NCBI GenBank assembly: GCA_041493955.1
Contig: JBGPZW010000005.1
Location: forward strand, 1-49,355
Direction of reading: 5' to 3'
Origin: QHYU01 sp041493955
Lineage (GTDB): Bacteria > Acidobacteriota > Terriglobia > Acidiferrales > UBA7541
Length of the DNA: 49,355 nucleotides
This document shows, piece after piece, positions 8,408-17,353 of this stretch. Every line of letters begins with the position of its first letter. Position 1 is the first letter of the stretch. Under the pieces are notes generated by a model, which saw nothing but the letters and a program-made list of their open reading frames with translations, was not told the DNA's origin and did not search any database. The position numbers were made by a program, and so were the translations under genes.

Positions 8408-10618
8408 ATGTTGAGACGATGTGTGTGCGCCGCCGCGCTGGGGGCTCTGGGGCTCCTTAAGACATTCGCGGTTGTGGCAGAGGATCGGCGGCCAGCTCCC
8501 GATCCGCTCGAGGACGTCGTCGCCGTGGGCCGCGGCCCCGGCAAGATTATTCTCGCCACGCGCGCAAAGCCCTTGTCGGCCCAGCGCTGGCGCTTCCGGT
8601 CCATTTCGCTGCTTCCGGCTGACGCAAGAGTGCAATCGGTTGTGCTCTCGAGAAGTGGCACCGAAGCGCTGGTCGTGTTTGCCGGCGGCTCCGCGCGCGT
8701 GTTTGACCTCACGAGGAAGGTCGAGACCCTGGCGGCTGGCCAAGCACAGGCGGCACAGCATCACCTTCCCGGTCAACTCTATCCCGTCTCACGCGACGAA
8801 CAAATCTGCCTGATGAATGACGCCGGACAAACTGAGGAGACCAGTTGCCGGACTGCAGCGAGGGCTGTGCGACACGAGGACGGCCAGATCCTCTATGCCC
8901 TGGCGGACGGCAGTCTGCGCGCCGAGCGCGGGGATGTCAGCAAGGGGCAATCTCTTCCCTATCGCCTGCCGGCCGCTGCCCGGTACGAAATGCTCGCGGG
9001 CGAGAGGGGGGACCGGCGCGACTTTCTCGTCTTGGCCGAGCAGGGCAACGAGGTGCGCATCGTGGATCCTTGGCACGCCGAGAGGGATCTGGGAACCTAC
9101 AAGAGCTGGGAAGTTGCCGCTCTGCGCGCCGTGCTGGACTTCGGATCAGAGAGATCGGGCGCTTCCGGACAAGCGCCCGATGACGCGACCTTGGGAACAC
9201 TGGCGCAAAACCTCCTTCAGCAGGCCCTGCCGGAAAAGTACGAATGGTCCTTCTTCCGCGTAAAGCCCGAGCCAGCCCTTTACGCACCGGTGCTCGAATT
9301 CGCGGCCAATGAGCCGGCCTACCCGAGCGACTTCGACATCTGGAAGGTATTGAACCCGATCTCCAAGGGCACCACCCGCGAAGAGTATCAAGCTGCTTAC
9401 GACACGCTGGGACAGGAGCGGTTCCGCCGCTGCAGCGTCTATTACCGGGCGACGTCCTATCCCGGCTCTTGGCTGCTCGAATACTGGTATTACTATCCGT
9501 TCGACGAAGGCAAACCGCATCCGCACATACACGATTCCGAGCACATCTTCATCGAGGTGGACAAGCTGGGCGGTGCGGTGCGTTCAGTTCTGGCCTCGGC
9601 ACACGGCTCGTTTGCGCCCAACAACAACTATTCGACGTTTCTTCCCGGCGCGAAGGTTGTAGAGCTGCCCCTGTTTGCGTTCGTGGAATTTGAAAAGCAT
9701 GCCATGTCGCCGGATATCGACCGGGACGCCAAATTCACCCGCGGGGTGGACGTGAATCTCCATTGGGAGCGTTACGACGTCTGGGGCGTGCGGGACCTCG
9801 GCAGCAAGAAGGGTCACCTGATGGAGCCCTACCGGCCCTACATGACCCTGCCGCGCCATCGGGGAGATCGCTTCGCGCTGGCGAACGCACCGAGCTATTT
9901 CCCGGGCCTCGACGTGCCCGCGGAGAAAGCCACCTGCAGTCTGCTTCCTTTCCCGGAAGCCCCCCCCTGCAAGGACTGCCCAGTGGCCACCCCGGCAGCG
10001 GCCATGACGCACCTGACGGCGCACGGCGACGCTCGCCGGCCCAAGGACATCTACAAACCCTGGGTGCTGCCGCTGCACGAAATCCGCCTGGGGCTGGGAC
10101 TGTTCGACCACGCATCGAACAACTCGCAGCTCTATGCGGCCTACGTGGTCAATATCAAGCATCTGACCGGCGGGTATTTCCCCTTCCCGGGTCGGCTGTC
10201 GCTCGAGACCATGTGGGCACCGACTTCCCAGGTCTTCACCTCCACCGCGAACGGGCAGACCATCACCACGCGCCTGTCCAGTGCCACCTACTTCGGGGCG
10301 CGCTACGAGCGGTTCCTGACCAACACGCAGGGCTTCTATGGCGGCTTCACTCCACTGTTCCGGCGACATGCCAGCAACGTCACGGGCAGTGGCCCGCTAC
10401 AGTCCAGCTCCGGCTTTGAATATGAAGGGATTTGGTACCGGGTCGGTTATATCCTGGAGCTGCCAAGCCATAAGAAGGGAAACATGACGCACCATCTCGG
10501 TGCTCTGATTCACGGAAAAACCTTCCGGTTCGAGTGGCACGCCAGCCTGGGACTGTTCCGCCGCCACGGCAGGGACAACTTTGGCATCCGTGCCCGCGAC
10601 CGCAACCCCTATCAGTAG
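8408..10618 (+). CDS. Large secreted protein of unknown function, NPP1/Vps62-like middle region
   Basis: A 736-residue protein. The first 27 residues form a signal peptide (basic M-L-R-R, hydrophobic core, V-V-A-E-D). Residues to about 250 are beta-rich and repeat-like (S-R-S-G-T-E-A-L-V-V-F and similar), reminiscent of a propeller. The middle part (about 290-530) has W-Y-Y-Y-P-F-D-E-G near 357 and H-P-H-I-H-D-S-E-H-I-F near 370. This resembles the His/Asp/Glu metal motif of the NPP1/Vps62-like fold, but the match is only by eye. The last 150 residues look like antiparallel strands ending R-N-P-Y-Q, possibly an outer-membrane barrel or lectin-like domain. The start follows a G-rich stretch (GGGGG) and opens with the signal peptide; the frame is open back to 8252. 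It stands alone between dinB and glgB. Confidence 0.7.
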   Translation: MLRRCVCAAALGALGLLKTFAVVAEDRRPAPDPLEDVVAVGRGPGKIILATRAKPLSAQRWRFRSISLLPADARVQSVVLSRSGTEALVVFAGGSARVFDLTRKVETLAAGQAQAAQHHLPGQLYPVSRDEQICLMNDAGQTEETSCRTAARAVRHEDGQILYALADGSLRAERGDVSKGQSLPYRLPAAARYEMLAGERGDRRDFLVLAEQGNEVRIVDPWHAERDLGTYKSWEVAALRAVLDFGSERSGASGQAPDDATLGTLAQNLLQQALPEKYEWSFFRVKPEPALYAPVLEFAANEPAYPSDFDIWKVLNPISKGTTREEYQAAYDTLGQERFRRCSVYYRATSYPGSWLLEYWYYYPFDEGKPHPHIHDSEHIFIEVDKLGGAVRSVLASAHGSFAPNNNYSTFLPGAKVVELPLFAFVEFEKHAMSPDIDRDAKFTRGVDVNLHWERYDVWGVRDLGSKKGHLMEPYRPYMTLPRHRGDRFALANAPSYFPGLDVPAEKATCSLLPFPEAPPCKDCPVATPAAAMTHLTAHGDARRPKDIYKPWVLPLHEIRLGLGLFDHASNNSQLYAAYVVNIKHLTGGYFPFPGRLSLETMWAPTSQVFTSTANGQTITTRLSSATYFGARYERFLTNTQGFYGGFTPLFRRHASNVTGSGPLQSSSGFEYEGIWYRVGYILELPSHKKGNMTHHLGALIHGKTFRFEWHASLGLFRRHGRDNFGIRARDRNPYQ

Positions 10619-10703
10619 CAGCTACCTTGGACCTCCTTCTTGTCCGTGCTCTTAGAATCACGGCGAACTCCCCACGGTCGTTGGGGCCTTCTGCCCAAGT
10701 GGG

Positions 10704-10732
10704 TTGGAGCAGCACCACCCGTGAGGTAGAAT
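10704..10732 (+). promoter_or_regulatory. Promoter upstream of glgB
   Basis: TTGGAG (10704-10709), 17 bases, TAGAAT (10727-10732). This leaves a leader of about 117 bases before the glgB ATG. I see no recognisable riboswitch or reading frame with a ribosome site in the leader. Confidence 0.5.
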
Positions 10733-10855
10733 GGAGGCGCCTGTCGGGGGAAGCGCGATCTTGGCCGGGGAGAACGATCACAGCGGGAACTCGCGCACGG
10801 CGCAGGTGGCGCAACCGCTGCCGCGCCGGCGCCCGATCCCCAGGCCACGGCTGAG

Positions 10856-13111
10856 ATGAAGAGAGCAGAACTGGAGAATCCTTTGGGAGTGGCTGCATCG
10901 CTGGCACAGCAGATACGGCCGATCCTGTGCGCCGAGCACGCCGACCCGTTCGCCGTCCTCGGCCCGCACCCGGTGGACGCGAACGGCGAGAAGCGCCTGG
11001 CCATCCGCGCCTTCCTGCCGCGAGCCGCCACAGTTGCGGTTGTTTTCGATGCCGGGGGAGAGCCGTGTCTAGCCCAGCGGATTCATCCCGACGGCTTCTT
11101 CGAGGCTGTGCTGCCGTTCAACGATGCCGTTTTTTCCTCACCGGCATCCTATCGCCTTCGCATCCAGCATGCAGACGGCTCCAGCGCAGAGATCCACGAC
11201 ACCTACGCCTTCCCGCCCCTGCTGACCGATTTCGACCTGCACTTGATCGGCGAGGGCACGCACTACGAAAAGTACGAAAAGCTTGGCGCGCACGTGCGCG
11301 AAGTGGCCGGTGTGCGCGGCGTGCACTTCGGCGTCTGGGCACCGAACGCGAAGCGCGTCAGCGTGGTGGGCGACTTCAACCAGTGGGACGGCCGCATCCA
11401 CCCGATGCGCAGCCGCGGCTCCTCGGGCATCTGGGAGCTTTTCGTACCCGGCCTGGAGGAAGGCTTTATCTACAAGTTCGAGATCCGTTCGAACGTCGGC
11501 GAGCGCCTGATGCTCAAGGCCGACCCATACGCCTTTGCCGGCGAGCTGCGGCCGAAGAGCGGCTCCATTGTCACGGACATTGATCGCTACGCCTGGGGCG
11601 ACGACGCCTGGGTGGCCGCACGCGAGCGGCGCGACTGGCTGTCCGCGCCCATCTCCATTTATGAAGTGCACCTCGGCTCCTGGCAGCGCGGGGGGAGCGA
11701 CGGCCAGCGCTGGCTGAGCTACCGCGAGCTGGTCGACCGGCTAATCCCCTATGTCAAACAGATGGGCTTCACGCACATCGAGATGCTGCCGGTGATGGAG
11801 CACCCCTTCGACGCCTCCTGGGGCTATCAGACGATCAGCTACTTTGCAGCCACCAGCCGCTATGGGTCTCCGACCGACCTGATGTTCTTCATCGACCGCT
11901 GCCACCAGGAAGGCATCGGCGTGCTCCTGGACTGGACCCCGGCTCATTTCCCGCGTGACGCGCACGGCCTGGCCGAATTCGACGGCACACACCTCTACGA
12001 ACATGCCGATCCGCGCCAAGGCACACATCCCGACTGGGGCACGCTCGTCTTCAACTATAGCCGCAACGAGGTGCAGAATTTCTTGCTCTCCAACGCGCTG
12101 TTCTGGCTGGACAAATATCACCTGGACGGCTTGCGCGTGGATGCGGTCGCTTCGATGCTCTATCTGGATTACTCGCGCCAGCCCGGCGAGTGGATCCCCA
12201 ACGAGTACGGCGGCCGCGAGAACCTGGCCGCCATCGCCTTGCTGAAACGCTTGAACGAGCTGGTGCATGGTCGCCACCCCGGCGCGCTGACCATCGCCGA
12301 GGAGTCCACCGCGTGGCCCGCGGTCTCCCGCCCCACCTACGTGGGCGGACTCGGCTTCAGCTTGAAGTGGAACATGGGCTGGATGAACGACACGCTGAGT
12401 TACATGGCCCATGACTCCATCCACCGCAAATTTCACCACAACCGCATGACGTTTTCCATGCTCTACGCCTTCACCGAGAATTTTGTCCTGCCGCTCTCCC
12501 ACGATGAGGTGGTGCACGGGAAAAGCTCCCTACTTAACAAGATGCCCGGCGACTTGTGGCAGCAGTTCGCCAACCTGCGCCTGCTATTCGGCTACTACTA
12601 CGGACATCCGGGCAAGAAGCTGCTCTTCATGGGTGGCGAGATCGGCCAGCGCTCGGAATGGGACCACGACACCAGTTTGGAATGGCGCCTGCTCGAATAC
12701 GAATCGCACCGCGGCCTGCAGCGTCTGGTGGTGGACCTGAACCGGCTCTATGTCGCCGAGCCCGCCCTGCACCAGGTGGATTTTGACTGGCATGGCTTCG
12801 AGTGGCTGGACTGCAACGACGCCGACTCAAGCGTGCTGTCGTTCTTCCGGCGCGCGAAGGATCCGGAAGATTTCGTGGTGGCCGTCGCGAACTTTACGCC
12901 GATCGTGCGCGAGAACTATCGCGTGGGTGTGCCGCGCCCCGGCTTCTATCGCGAACTGTTGAACACCGACTCGGCCGTTTACGGCGGGAGCAACATCGGA
13001 AATGCCGGCGGCGTCCACGCGGAACCCGTGCCCTGGCTCGGGCACTCCTACTCGCTCAACCTGTGGCTGCCTCCTCTGGCCACTCTGTTCCTCAAGCTCG
13101 CACGAGGCTGA
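10856..13111 (+). CDS. glgB: 1,4-alpha-glucan branching enzyme
   Basis: A 751-residue GH13 enzyme that cuts alpha-1,4-glucan chains and re-joins them as alpha-1,6 branches in glycogen synthesis. Two N-terminal carbohydrate-binding beta domains are seen (N1 about 25-125, CBM48 about 150-240 with the V-G-D-F-N-Q-W-D motif). The catalytic barrel follows, with Asp429 (G-L-R-V-D-A-V) as nucleophile, Glu482 (T-I-A-E-E-S-T) as acid/base and Asp550 (S-H-D-E-V-V-H-G-K) as transition-state stabiliser, all at the positions expected from E. coli GlgB. A C-terminal beta domain ends the protein. Length is that of full-size bacterial GlgB. No other glycogen gene is adjacent. The ribosome site is weak. Confidence 0.97.
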   Translation: MKRAELENPLGVAASLAQQIRPILCAEHADPFAVLGPHPVDANGEKRLAIRAFLPRAATVAVVFDAGGEPCLAQRIHPDGFFEAVLPFNDAVFSSPASYRLRIQHADGSSAEIHDTYAFPPLLTDFDLHLIGEGTHYEKYEKLGAHVREVAGVRGVHFGVWAPNAKRVSVVGDFNQWDGRIHPMRSRGSSGIWELFVPGLEEGFIYKFEIRSNVGERLMLKADPYAFAGELRPKSGSIVTDIDRYAWGDDAWVAARERRDWLSAPISIYEVHLGSWQRGGSDGQRWLSYRELVDRLIPYVKQMGFTHIEMLPVMEHPFDASWGYQTISYFAATSRYGSPTDLMFFIDRCHQEGIGVLLDWTPAHFPRDAHGLAEFDGTHLYEHADPRQGTHPDWGTLVFNYSRNEVQNFLLSNALFWLDKYHLDGLRVDAVASMLYLDYSRQPGEWIPNEYGGRENLAAIALLKRLNELVHGRHPGALTIAEESTAWPAVSRPTYVGGLGFSLKWNMGWMNDTLSYMAHDSIHRKFHHNRMTFSMLYAFTENFVLPLSHDEVVHGKSSLLNKMPGDLWQQFANLRLLFGYYYGHPGKKLLFMGGEIGQRSEWDHDTSLEWRLLEYESHRGLQRLVVDLNRLYVAEPALHQVDFDWHGFEWLDCNDADSSVLSFFRRAKDPEDFVVAVANFTPIVRENYRVGVPRPGFYRELLNTDSAVYGGSNIGNAGGVHAEPVPWLGHSYSLNLWLPPLATLFLKLARG

Positions 13112-13248
13112 CCTCGCATTCGGTGGCTAGCCGCCCGCAGCGGCGCATACCTTTTGAGCAAGCCAGCCCGGCGACCGGCTCCCCCAACCCCACCATTTGA
13201 GGCAAGATAGTCTGGGCAATTTAAGTTCTCGTCCGCCACAGAGGTGCG

Positions 13249-14475
13249 ATGAAACTGCGGTTGGTGGTTTCCTACCTGATCCTCAGCGTTTGCCTGGTTG
13301 GCTTTCTGCCCAGTGGGGGCGCAGGCCAATCCCGCGCGCCGCAGAAACGCAGGACTACGCGTGCCGTGTCGCCCGGCATGCGCGTGCACGCGTTGAACGT
13401 GCCCGGTCAGTGGGGCACGGACATTTCACCCGACGGTCGCGCGGTAGCCGTTGCGCGGCTCCACCAGGACACCTCGGGAACCCAGCGGGATGAGGTGTAC
13501 GTCGAGATCGAGGTCTGGGATTTTCGCGCCAATAAACGTCTGGTGCAGCGCGTCCTGGCCCACCGTCCGGCAATCACGCCGGTGACCGCCGAATGGGGGC
13601 AGGTGCGTTACACGAGCGACGGCCAGAAGCTGCTCGTCTACGACGGCGAGCTATTGAGCGTGCTGAAGGCCTCCGACCTGGACGAGATCACGCGGATTGA
13701 TCTTGGACTTCCCTCCTGGCCGCGCGATTCACGGGTCGTGGACCTGGCCCTGGCGCGCGACGCTCCTCGCCAGGTCGCCGTCTTGCTCTCCTGGGGCGGC
13801 GGGCGCGGCGGCGCGCTTCGCCTTTACAGCCTCCAGACCGGCAAGCTCGATCAGCAGTGGGAGTGGGACCACGGTTACCCGGAACTCGGCGCCCGCGTGG
13901 CCTGGCGGCCGGATGGCAAACAGGTTGCTGTGACGCTGATGCCCGCTATACCGGGCGAGAAGGTCTCCAAGGAAGAGCCTGGCCTGCAGGTGATGGACGC
14001 TGAGACCGGCAAGGTTCTGCAGCGCATTCAGACCGGCTATCCTGCCGGGCCGCTGTGTTTCACCTCGGATGGCCGGCTGGTGACCGCCACCGCCGAGCCC
14101 GCCTGGACGATGCTGTTCGGCTCACACAAGATCAAGATTTGGCGCGCGTCCACCGGGCAGCTTCTCCGTGAGATCGAAAGCCTGCCGGGCGGAGTGCGCT
14201 CGAGCCTGGTTCTCTCCGCCGATGAAAAGCTGCTGCTGGGCTATGCCGGCTCGGAGAAGAGCTCCTCCGCGATCGCGGCTCGCGATCCGACCGACATCAC
14301 CGAGCAAAAGTTTCGCGAGTGGGATCTGGCGACGGGGAAAGCGGTTGCCACCTCACCCAGGATCCTGCCCAATGCCGGCAAGCGCGCGCACTTGTGCATG
14401 AGCGCCAAGGGCAACTTCGTCCTGGTCTTCTGGGAATTCCCCGACAAGCCCGTCCTGGTTTACGAGCTCGAATAG
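13249..14475 (+). CDS. Secreted beta-propeller (WD40-like) protein
   Basis: A 408-residue protein with a signal peptide (about 1-26). The mature part is a series of propeller-type blades with the S-P-D-G-R-A-V-A-V pattern (about 61-69), Y-T-S-D-G-Q-K-L-L-V-Y near 123, W-R-P-D-G-K-Q-V-A-V near 222, F-T-S-D-G-R-L-V-T-A near 268 and L-S-A-D-E-K-L-L-L-G near 322. It is probably a six- or seven-blade scaffold in the periplasm or outside the cell. Such proteins bind partners rather than catalyse reactions. GAGGT lies just upstream of the ATG. It is followed after 103 bases by the repeated-module proteins on the same strand, so co-transcription is possible. Confidence 0.75.
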   Translation: MKLRLVVSYLILSVCLVGFLPSGGAGQSRAPQKRRTTRAVSPGMRVHALNVPGQWGTDISPDGRAVAVARLHQDTSGTQRDEVYVEIEVWDFRANKRLVQRVLAHRPAITPVTAEWGQVRYTSDGQKLLVYDGELLSVLKASDLDEITRIDLGLPSWPRDSRVVDLALARDAPRQVAVLLSWGGGRGGALRLYSLQTGKLDQQWEWDHGYPELGARVAWRPDGKQVAVTLMPAIPGEKVSKEEPGLQVMDAETGKVLQRIQTGYPAGPLCFTSDGRLVTATAEPAWTMLFGSHKIKIWRASTGQLLREIESLPGGVRSSLVLSADEKLLLGYAGSEKSSSAIAARDPTDITEQKFREWDLATGKAVATSPRILPNAGKRAHLCMSAKGNFVLVFWEFPDKPVLVYELE

Positions 14476-14578
14476 CTCCCGCACCCGGCCCCGCTGCGTT
14501 TAACTCCGCGCACTCCGTGGAACATTTGCGTGCCGCCGCGCGTATTACAGGCATGAGGGACGAGGAGGAGCCTGCTCC

Positions 14579-15187
14579 ATGAAACTCTCCAAACAAAACA
14601 TGAAACGAGTACTCCCGTTGCTGGCCAGCGCGCTGCTCGCTGCCACGGCGCTGGTCCTCACAGCAACCGGGCAACCTGTGCCACTGGACAAGCCGGAGCG
14701 CTGGCTGCACATCCGCGTGGACAATCAAACAGCCAAGGGCGAGATGGTGCGCATCAACGTGCCGCTCGAGCTGGCTGAAAAGGTGCTTCCCACCATTCAC
14801 AATGACAAGCTGCATGACGGCAAGGTGCGAGTGCACCAGGCCGAGGTGAACGGCGTGGATCTGCGCGCGCTGCTCGAGGCGGTGCGCACGACGCGCGACG
14901 GCGAATTCGTCACCGTGCAGGGCACCCACGGTGATGTCCGGGTGGTGAAGCAGGCCGGCTACCTGCTGGTACACGTGCGCGAGGACAAGGATTCGGCAAA
15001 AAAGCACGTCGAAATCCGCGTGCCGATGAACGTCATCGATGCCCTGCTCTCCGCGGGGAGCAACGAGTTGGATCTGGTAGCCGCGATTCGTGCCCTGAGC
15101 GCGCAGGGCGATACCGAGCTGGTTCGCGTCAAAGACGAGAACAACCTCGTGCGCGTCTGGATCGACTCGAAGAACACGTCGGAGTAG
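14579..15187 (+). CDS. Secreted or membrane-anchored protein with two tandem SHOCT-like/YvlB-N modules
   Basis: A 202-residue protein with a hydrophobic N-terminus (about 10-30, then polar from residue 32). The rest is two copies of one pattern. In each copy a strand of type L-H-I-R-V or L-V-H-V-R-E is followed by V-x-I-x-V-P and a short helix, then an acidic D-L-x-A-L/A-I segment, and finally G-E-F-V-T-V or T-E-L-V-R-V with V-R-V. Module 1 spans about 43-123 and module 2 about 129-198. The pattern resembles the SHOCT-like N-terminal domain of YvlB/DUF2089-type proteins, recognised by eye only. GGAGG precedes the ATG. The gene at 15216, 28 bases downstream, contains the same module, so they form an operon of paralogous domains. 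Function unknown. Confidence 0.68.
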   Translation: MKLSKQNMKRVLPLLASALLAATALVLTATGQPVPLDKPERWLHIRVDNQTAKGEMVRINVPLELAEKVLPTIHNDKLHDGKVRVHQAEVNGVDLRALLEAVRTTRDGEFVTVQGTHGDVRVVKQAGYLLVHVREDKDSAKKHVEIRVPMNVIDALLSAGSNELDLVAAIRALSAQGDTELVRVKDENNLVRVWIDSKNTSE

Positions 15188-15215
15188 TCCGCAACTCACT
15201 CGAGGGAGGACAGCC

Positions 15216-15647
15216 ATGCTCGCCAAAGTGGGGCTGGGGCTGCTGGGAACGGCGGTCCTGGCCGGAGCCTATCTGGCACAGCAAGGGATGGTGCGGGTGT
15301 CCGTGGATGAGCAGGGCGGCCAGGGAACCCACCTGCATCTGGTCGCGCCGGCGGCCCTGGTCTCCTTGGGCCTGAGGGTGGTTCCCGACGAGAAGTTGCA
15401 GGAGGTGGCCGCCCAGGCGCGGCCTTGGCTCCCCGCCGTGCGAGTGGCCAGCGCGGAGCTCGCGCGCCTTCCGGATGCCGATCTGCTCGAACTGCGGGAC
15501 GCCGAGCAGCGCGTGCACATCGTTAAGCGTGGCGGAGCGCTGTTGCTCGACGTGGAATCTCCGCGCCACTCAGTGCGCATCTCTTTTCCGCTCCGCCTGG
15601 TAAACTGCGTCGCCAGCCGCCTCGAATCCTTCGTGCCAGCTTCCTGA
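15216..15647 (+). CDS. Small protein with one and a half copies of the same module
   Basis: A 143-residue protein with a short hydrophobic N-terminus (about 5-22). A module like that of the upstream gene starts at M-V-R-V-S-V-D (about 25). It continues through H-L-H-L-V-A-P and D-L-L-E-L-R-D-A-E-Q-R-V-H-I-V-K to about residue 107. A second copy begins (A-L-L-L-D-V-E, R-I-S-F-P-L-R-L-V) but stops after its first helix. The segment V-H-I-V-K-R-G-G-A-L-L-L-D-V parallels V-R-V-V-K-Q-A-G-Y-L-L-V-H-V in the neighbour, which supports shared ancestry. The second copy is therefore truncated. GGGAGG lies about seven bases before the ATG. Confidence 0.65.
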   Translation: MLAKVGLGLLGTAVLAGAYLAQQGMVRVSVDEQGGQGTHLHLVAPAALVSLGLRVVPDEKLQEVAAQARPWLPAVRVASAELARLPDADLLELRDAEQRVHIVKRGGALLLDVESPRHSVRISFPLRLVNCVASRLESFVPAS

Positions 15648-15721
15648 CCAGGAGATTCTTCGCCCCGCTCACCGTTCGGCGGATGGCCCTGTTCGGCTGG
15701 ACAACAATCCTGGAGCAATCA

Positions 15722-16498
15722 TTACTTCTGGGTATCTTTGGCGGGGATGAAGTACACCTCTTCCTTCATCGCCTCCTTCTGCCAGCCGGCGCGGCGCAGG
15801 ATGCCCTTGCCGTGTTCGATCATGTCGGGATGCCCGCAGAGGTAGGCACTGGTGTTCTGGCCGGTCAGGCCCCACTTGTCGGTGTACTTGCGGATCAAAT
15901 CGTCCACCCGGCCGGTCTCCCCCTTCCAGTTGGGGTCTTCCCAGGGGCGGCTAACGGTGGGGAGATAGGTGAGCCAAGGCGCTTCGGCGGCGTACTTCAT
16001 CATCTCGTCGTGGTAGCCGAATTCCCAGGGGCGGCTGGCACCTTCGATGGCGAAAAGCTTGTGCTCGCCGCCGAACTTTCCTTCCTTCCAGTCTTTGAAG
16101 AGCGTGCGCGCATAGCTGACAAACGGGGCGACGCCGGTGACGGTGGAGAGCAGCAGATGGTTGGCGCGGCCGCTCTTGGTTTCCAGCGTGAAGCGACCCT
16201 TGGCCACTTTGCGGAACATCATCTCGTCGCCGACCTTCAGCTTATACAGCAGCGGCGTCAGCTCGCCCTGCGGCACGAGTTCGACGAAGAACTCGACTTC
16301 CTTCTCGTATGGTGAGGAAACAATCGAGTAGGGCCGCTCGACGAGCTTCTCCGGCGTCTGGACGCCCAGTGTGGCGTACTGGCCGGCCGTGAAGCGGAAT
16401 TCCCCGCCCGTGTCCACGCGGATCATCCACAGGTCTTCGGAAAAATCCACGCGCTTGGTGATCCGGGCGCGATAGAACTTATCTTCTGCTGGGCTCAT
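15722..16498 (-). CDS. fpr: Ferredoxin--NADP reductase
   Basis: A 258-residue flavoprotein that passes electrons between NADPH and ferredoxin or flavodoxin. The FAD domain carries R-P-Y-S-I-V-S-S-P (55-63), the FAD-binding signature. The NADP domain carries S-T-V-T-G-V-A-P-F-V-S (118-128) and later C-G-H-P-D-M-I-E, as in bacterial Fpr-type reductases. Length fits the plant-type bacterial FNR subclass. It is transcribed towards the module proteins and is convergent with the gene ending at 15647, 74 bases away. The partner ferredoxin is not in the window. Confidence 0.93.
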   Translation of the reverse strand: MSPAEDKFYRARITKRVDFSEDLWMIRVDTGGEFRFTAGQYATLGVQTPEKLVERPYSIVSSPYEKEVEFFVELVPQGELTPLLYKLKVGDEMMFRKVAKGRFTLETKSGRANHLLLSTVTGVAPFVSYARTLFKDWKEGKFGGEHKLFAIEGASRPWEFGYHDEMMKYAAEAPWLTYLPTVSRPWEDPNWKGETGRVDDLIRKYTDKWGLTGQNTSAYLCGHPDMIEHGKGILRRAGWQKEAMKEEVYFIPAKDTQK

Positions 16499-16669
16499 CG
16501 GCGACTTCCCTCCAACCGCAAGTGCTCAAGCAGTTCCGAGCCGGAATCGGGGACGGAAACAAGAAAAGGCGTTCCGATCCAACGGTGTCCGGGCGCCTTC
16601 TCAAAGGCCGCACCGGCAGAGCGCCGGCGAAAGAGTTGTCGTGTAAGGAGTTCATGCGGAAACCGGGCG

Positions 16670-17353
16670 CTACGGTTTGCCCCTCTGCCGCATCATCTCC
16701 ATCGGGTCGAACTTCTGCGGTGTCCCGGTGATATGGGTCTTGGCGCCGGTGATGACCCGCACCAGGGTCATATTGGATTCTTTGCCGACCATCTTGACGA
16801 TGCCCCAGGGCGACACCTTCTCGGTGAACCAAATGTCGGCCGAGCCGTCTTTCATCCGCCAGTGCTCGCACGGAAAGGTGCCCGCTGGCGTGGTGACAGA
16901 CTCGCTGCCCACGCGCTCCGCCTTTTCGCGCGCGTCCGCGGCCTGTTCGGTAATCCGCCCGCCGCGGTGGGCCATCTCCATGGACATCTCCATTGGCTGC
17001 GGCAGGCCCGGGGCCTGCATGATCATCCGCTGCACCACGGTGTCTTTGCCTGTCGCCATGATCAAGTGCTTCATATAGACGGGGCCGCCCGCGTGAGGAT
17101 CTTGGATGGTCCATTCCATCCAGTAGCCGGTCTTGCCGTCCACGGTCTCCTTGTCCACGATGGCCAGTTCAATCAGGGATTTGTTCTGGCCTCTGTCGCC
17201 CTTCGATTCAACCTCGTAGGCGGCGCCGGAACCGACCACGGGGTTCCACACCCCCTGCAGCTGCGGCGTGCGCATGCCCATCTGCGCGCTCGCCCCTACG
17301 GCGGCGAGCACGAGTATGACTGCGAAGGTGACCACTCTGCGTGCAATTTGCAT
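16670..17353 (-). CDS. Secreted protein of unknown function, LolA/DUF4412-like
   Basis: A 227-residue protein with a signal peptide (1-23, cleavage after A-S-A). The mature part is a beta-rich domain with repeated long strands. It carries G-S-E-S-V-T-T-P-A-G-T-F-P-C-E-H-W-R near 150 and D-I-W-F-T-E-K-V-S-P-W-G-I-V near 175, a pattern seen in lipoprotein-carrier-like folds of the DUF3108/DUF4412 type. I base this on the pattern only. The C-terminus is Met- and Arg-rich. AAGGAGG lies directly upstream of the ATG. It is 171 bases upstream of fpr on the same strand, so co-transcription is uncertain. Confidence 0.62.
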   Translation of the reverse strand: MQIARRVVTFAVILVLAAVGASAQMGMRTPQLQGVWNPVVGSGAAYEVESKGDRGQNKSLIELAIVDKETVDGKTGYWMEWTIQDPHAGGPVYMKHLIMATGKDTVVQRMIMQAPGLPQPMEMSMEMAHRGGRITEQAADAREKAERVGSESVTTPAGTFPCEHWRMKDGSADIWFTEKVSPWGIVKMVGKESNMTLVRVITGAKTHITGTPQKFDPMEMMRQRGKP

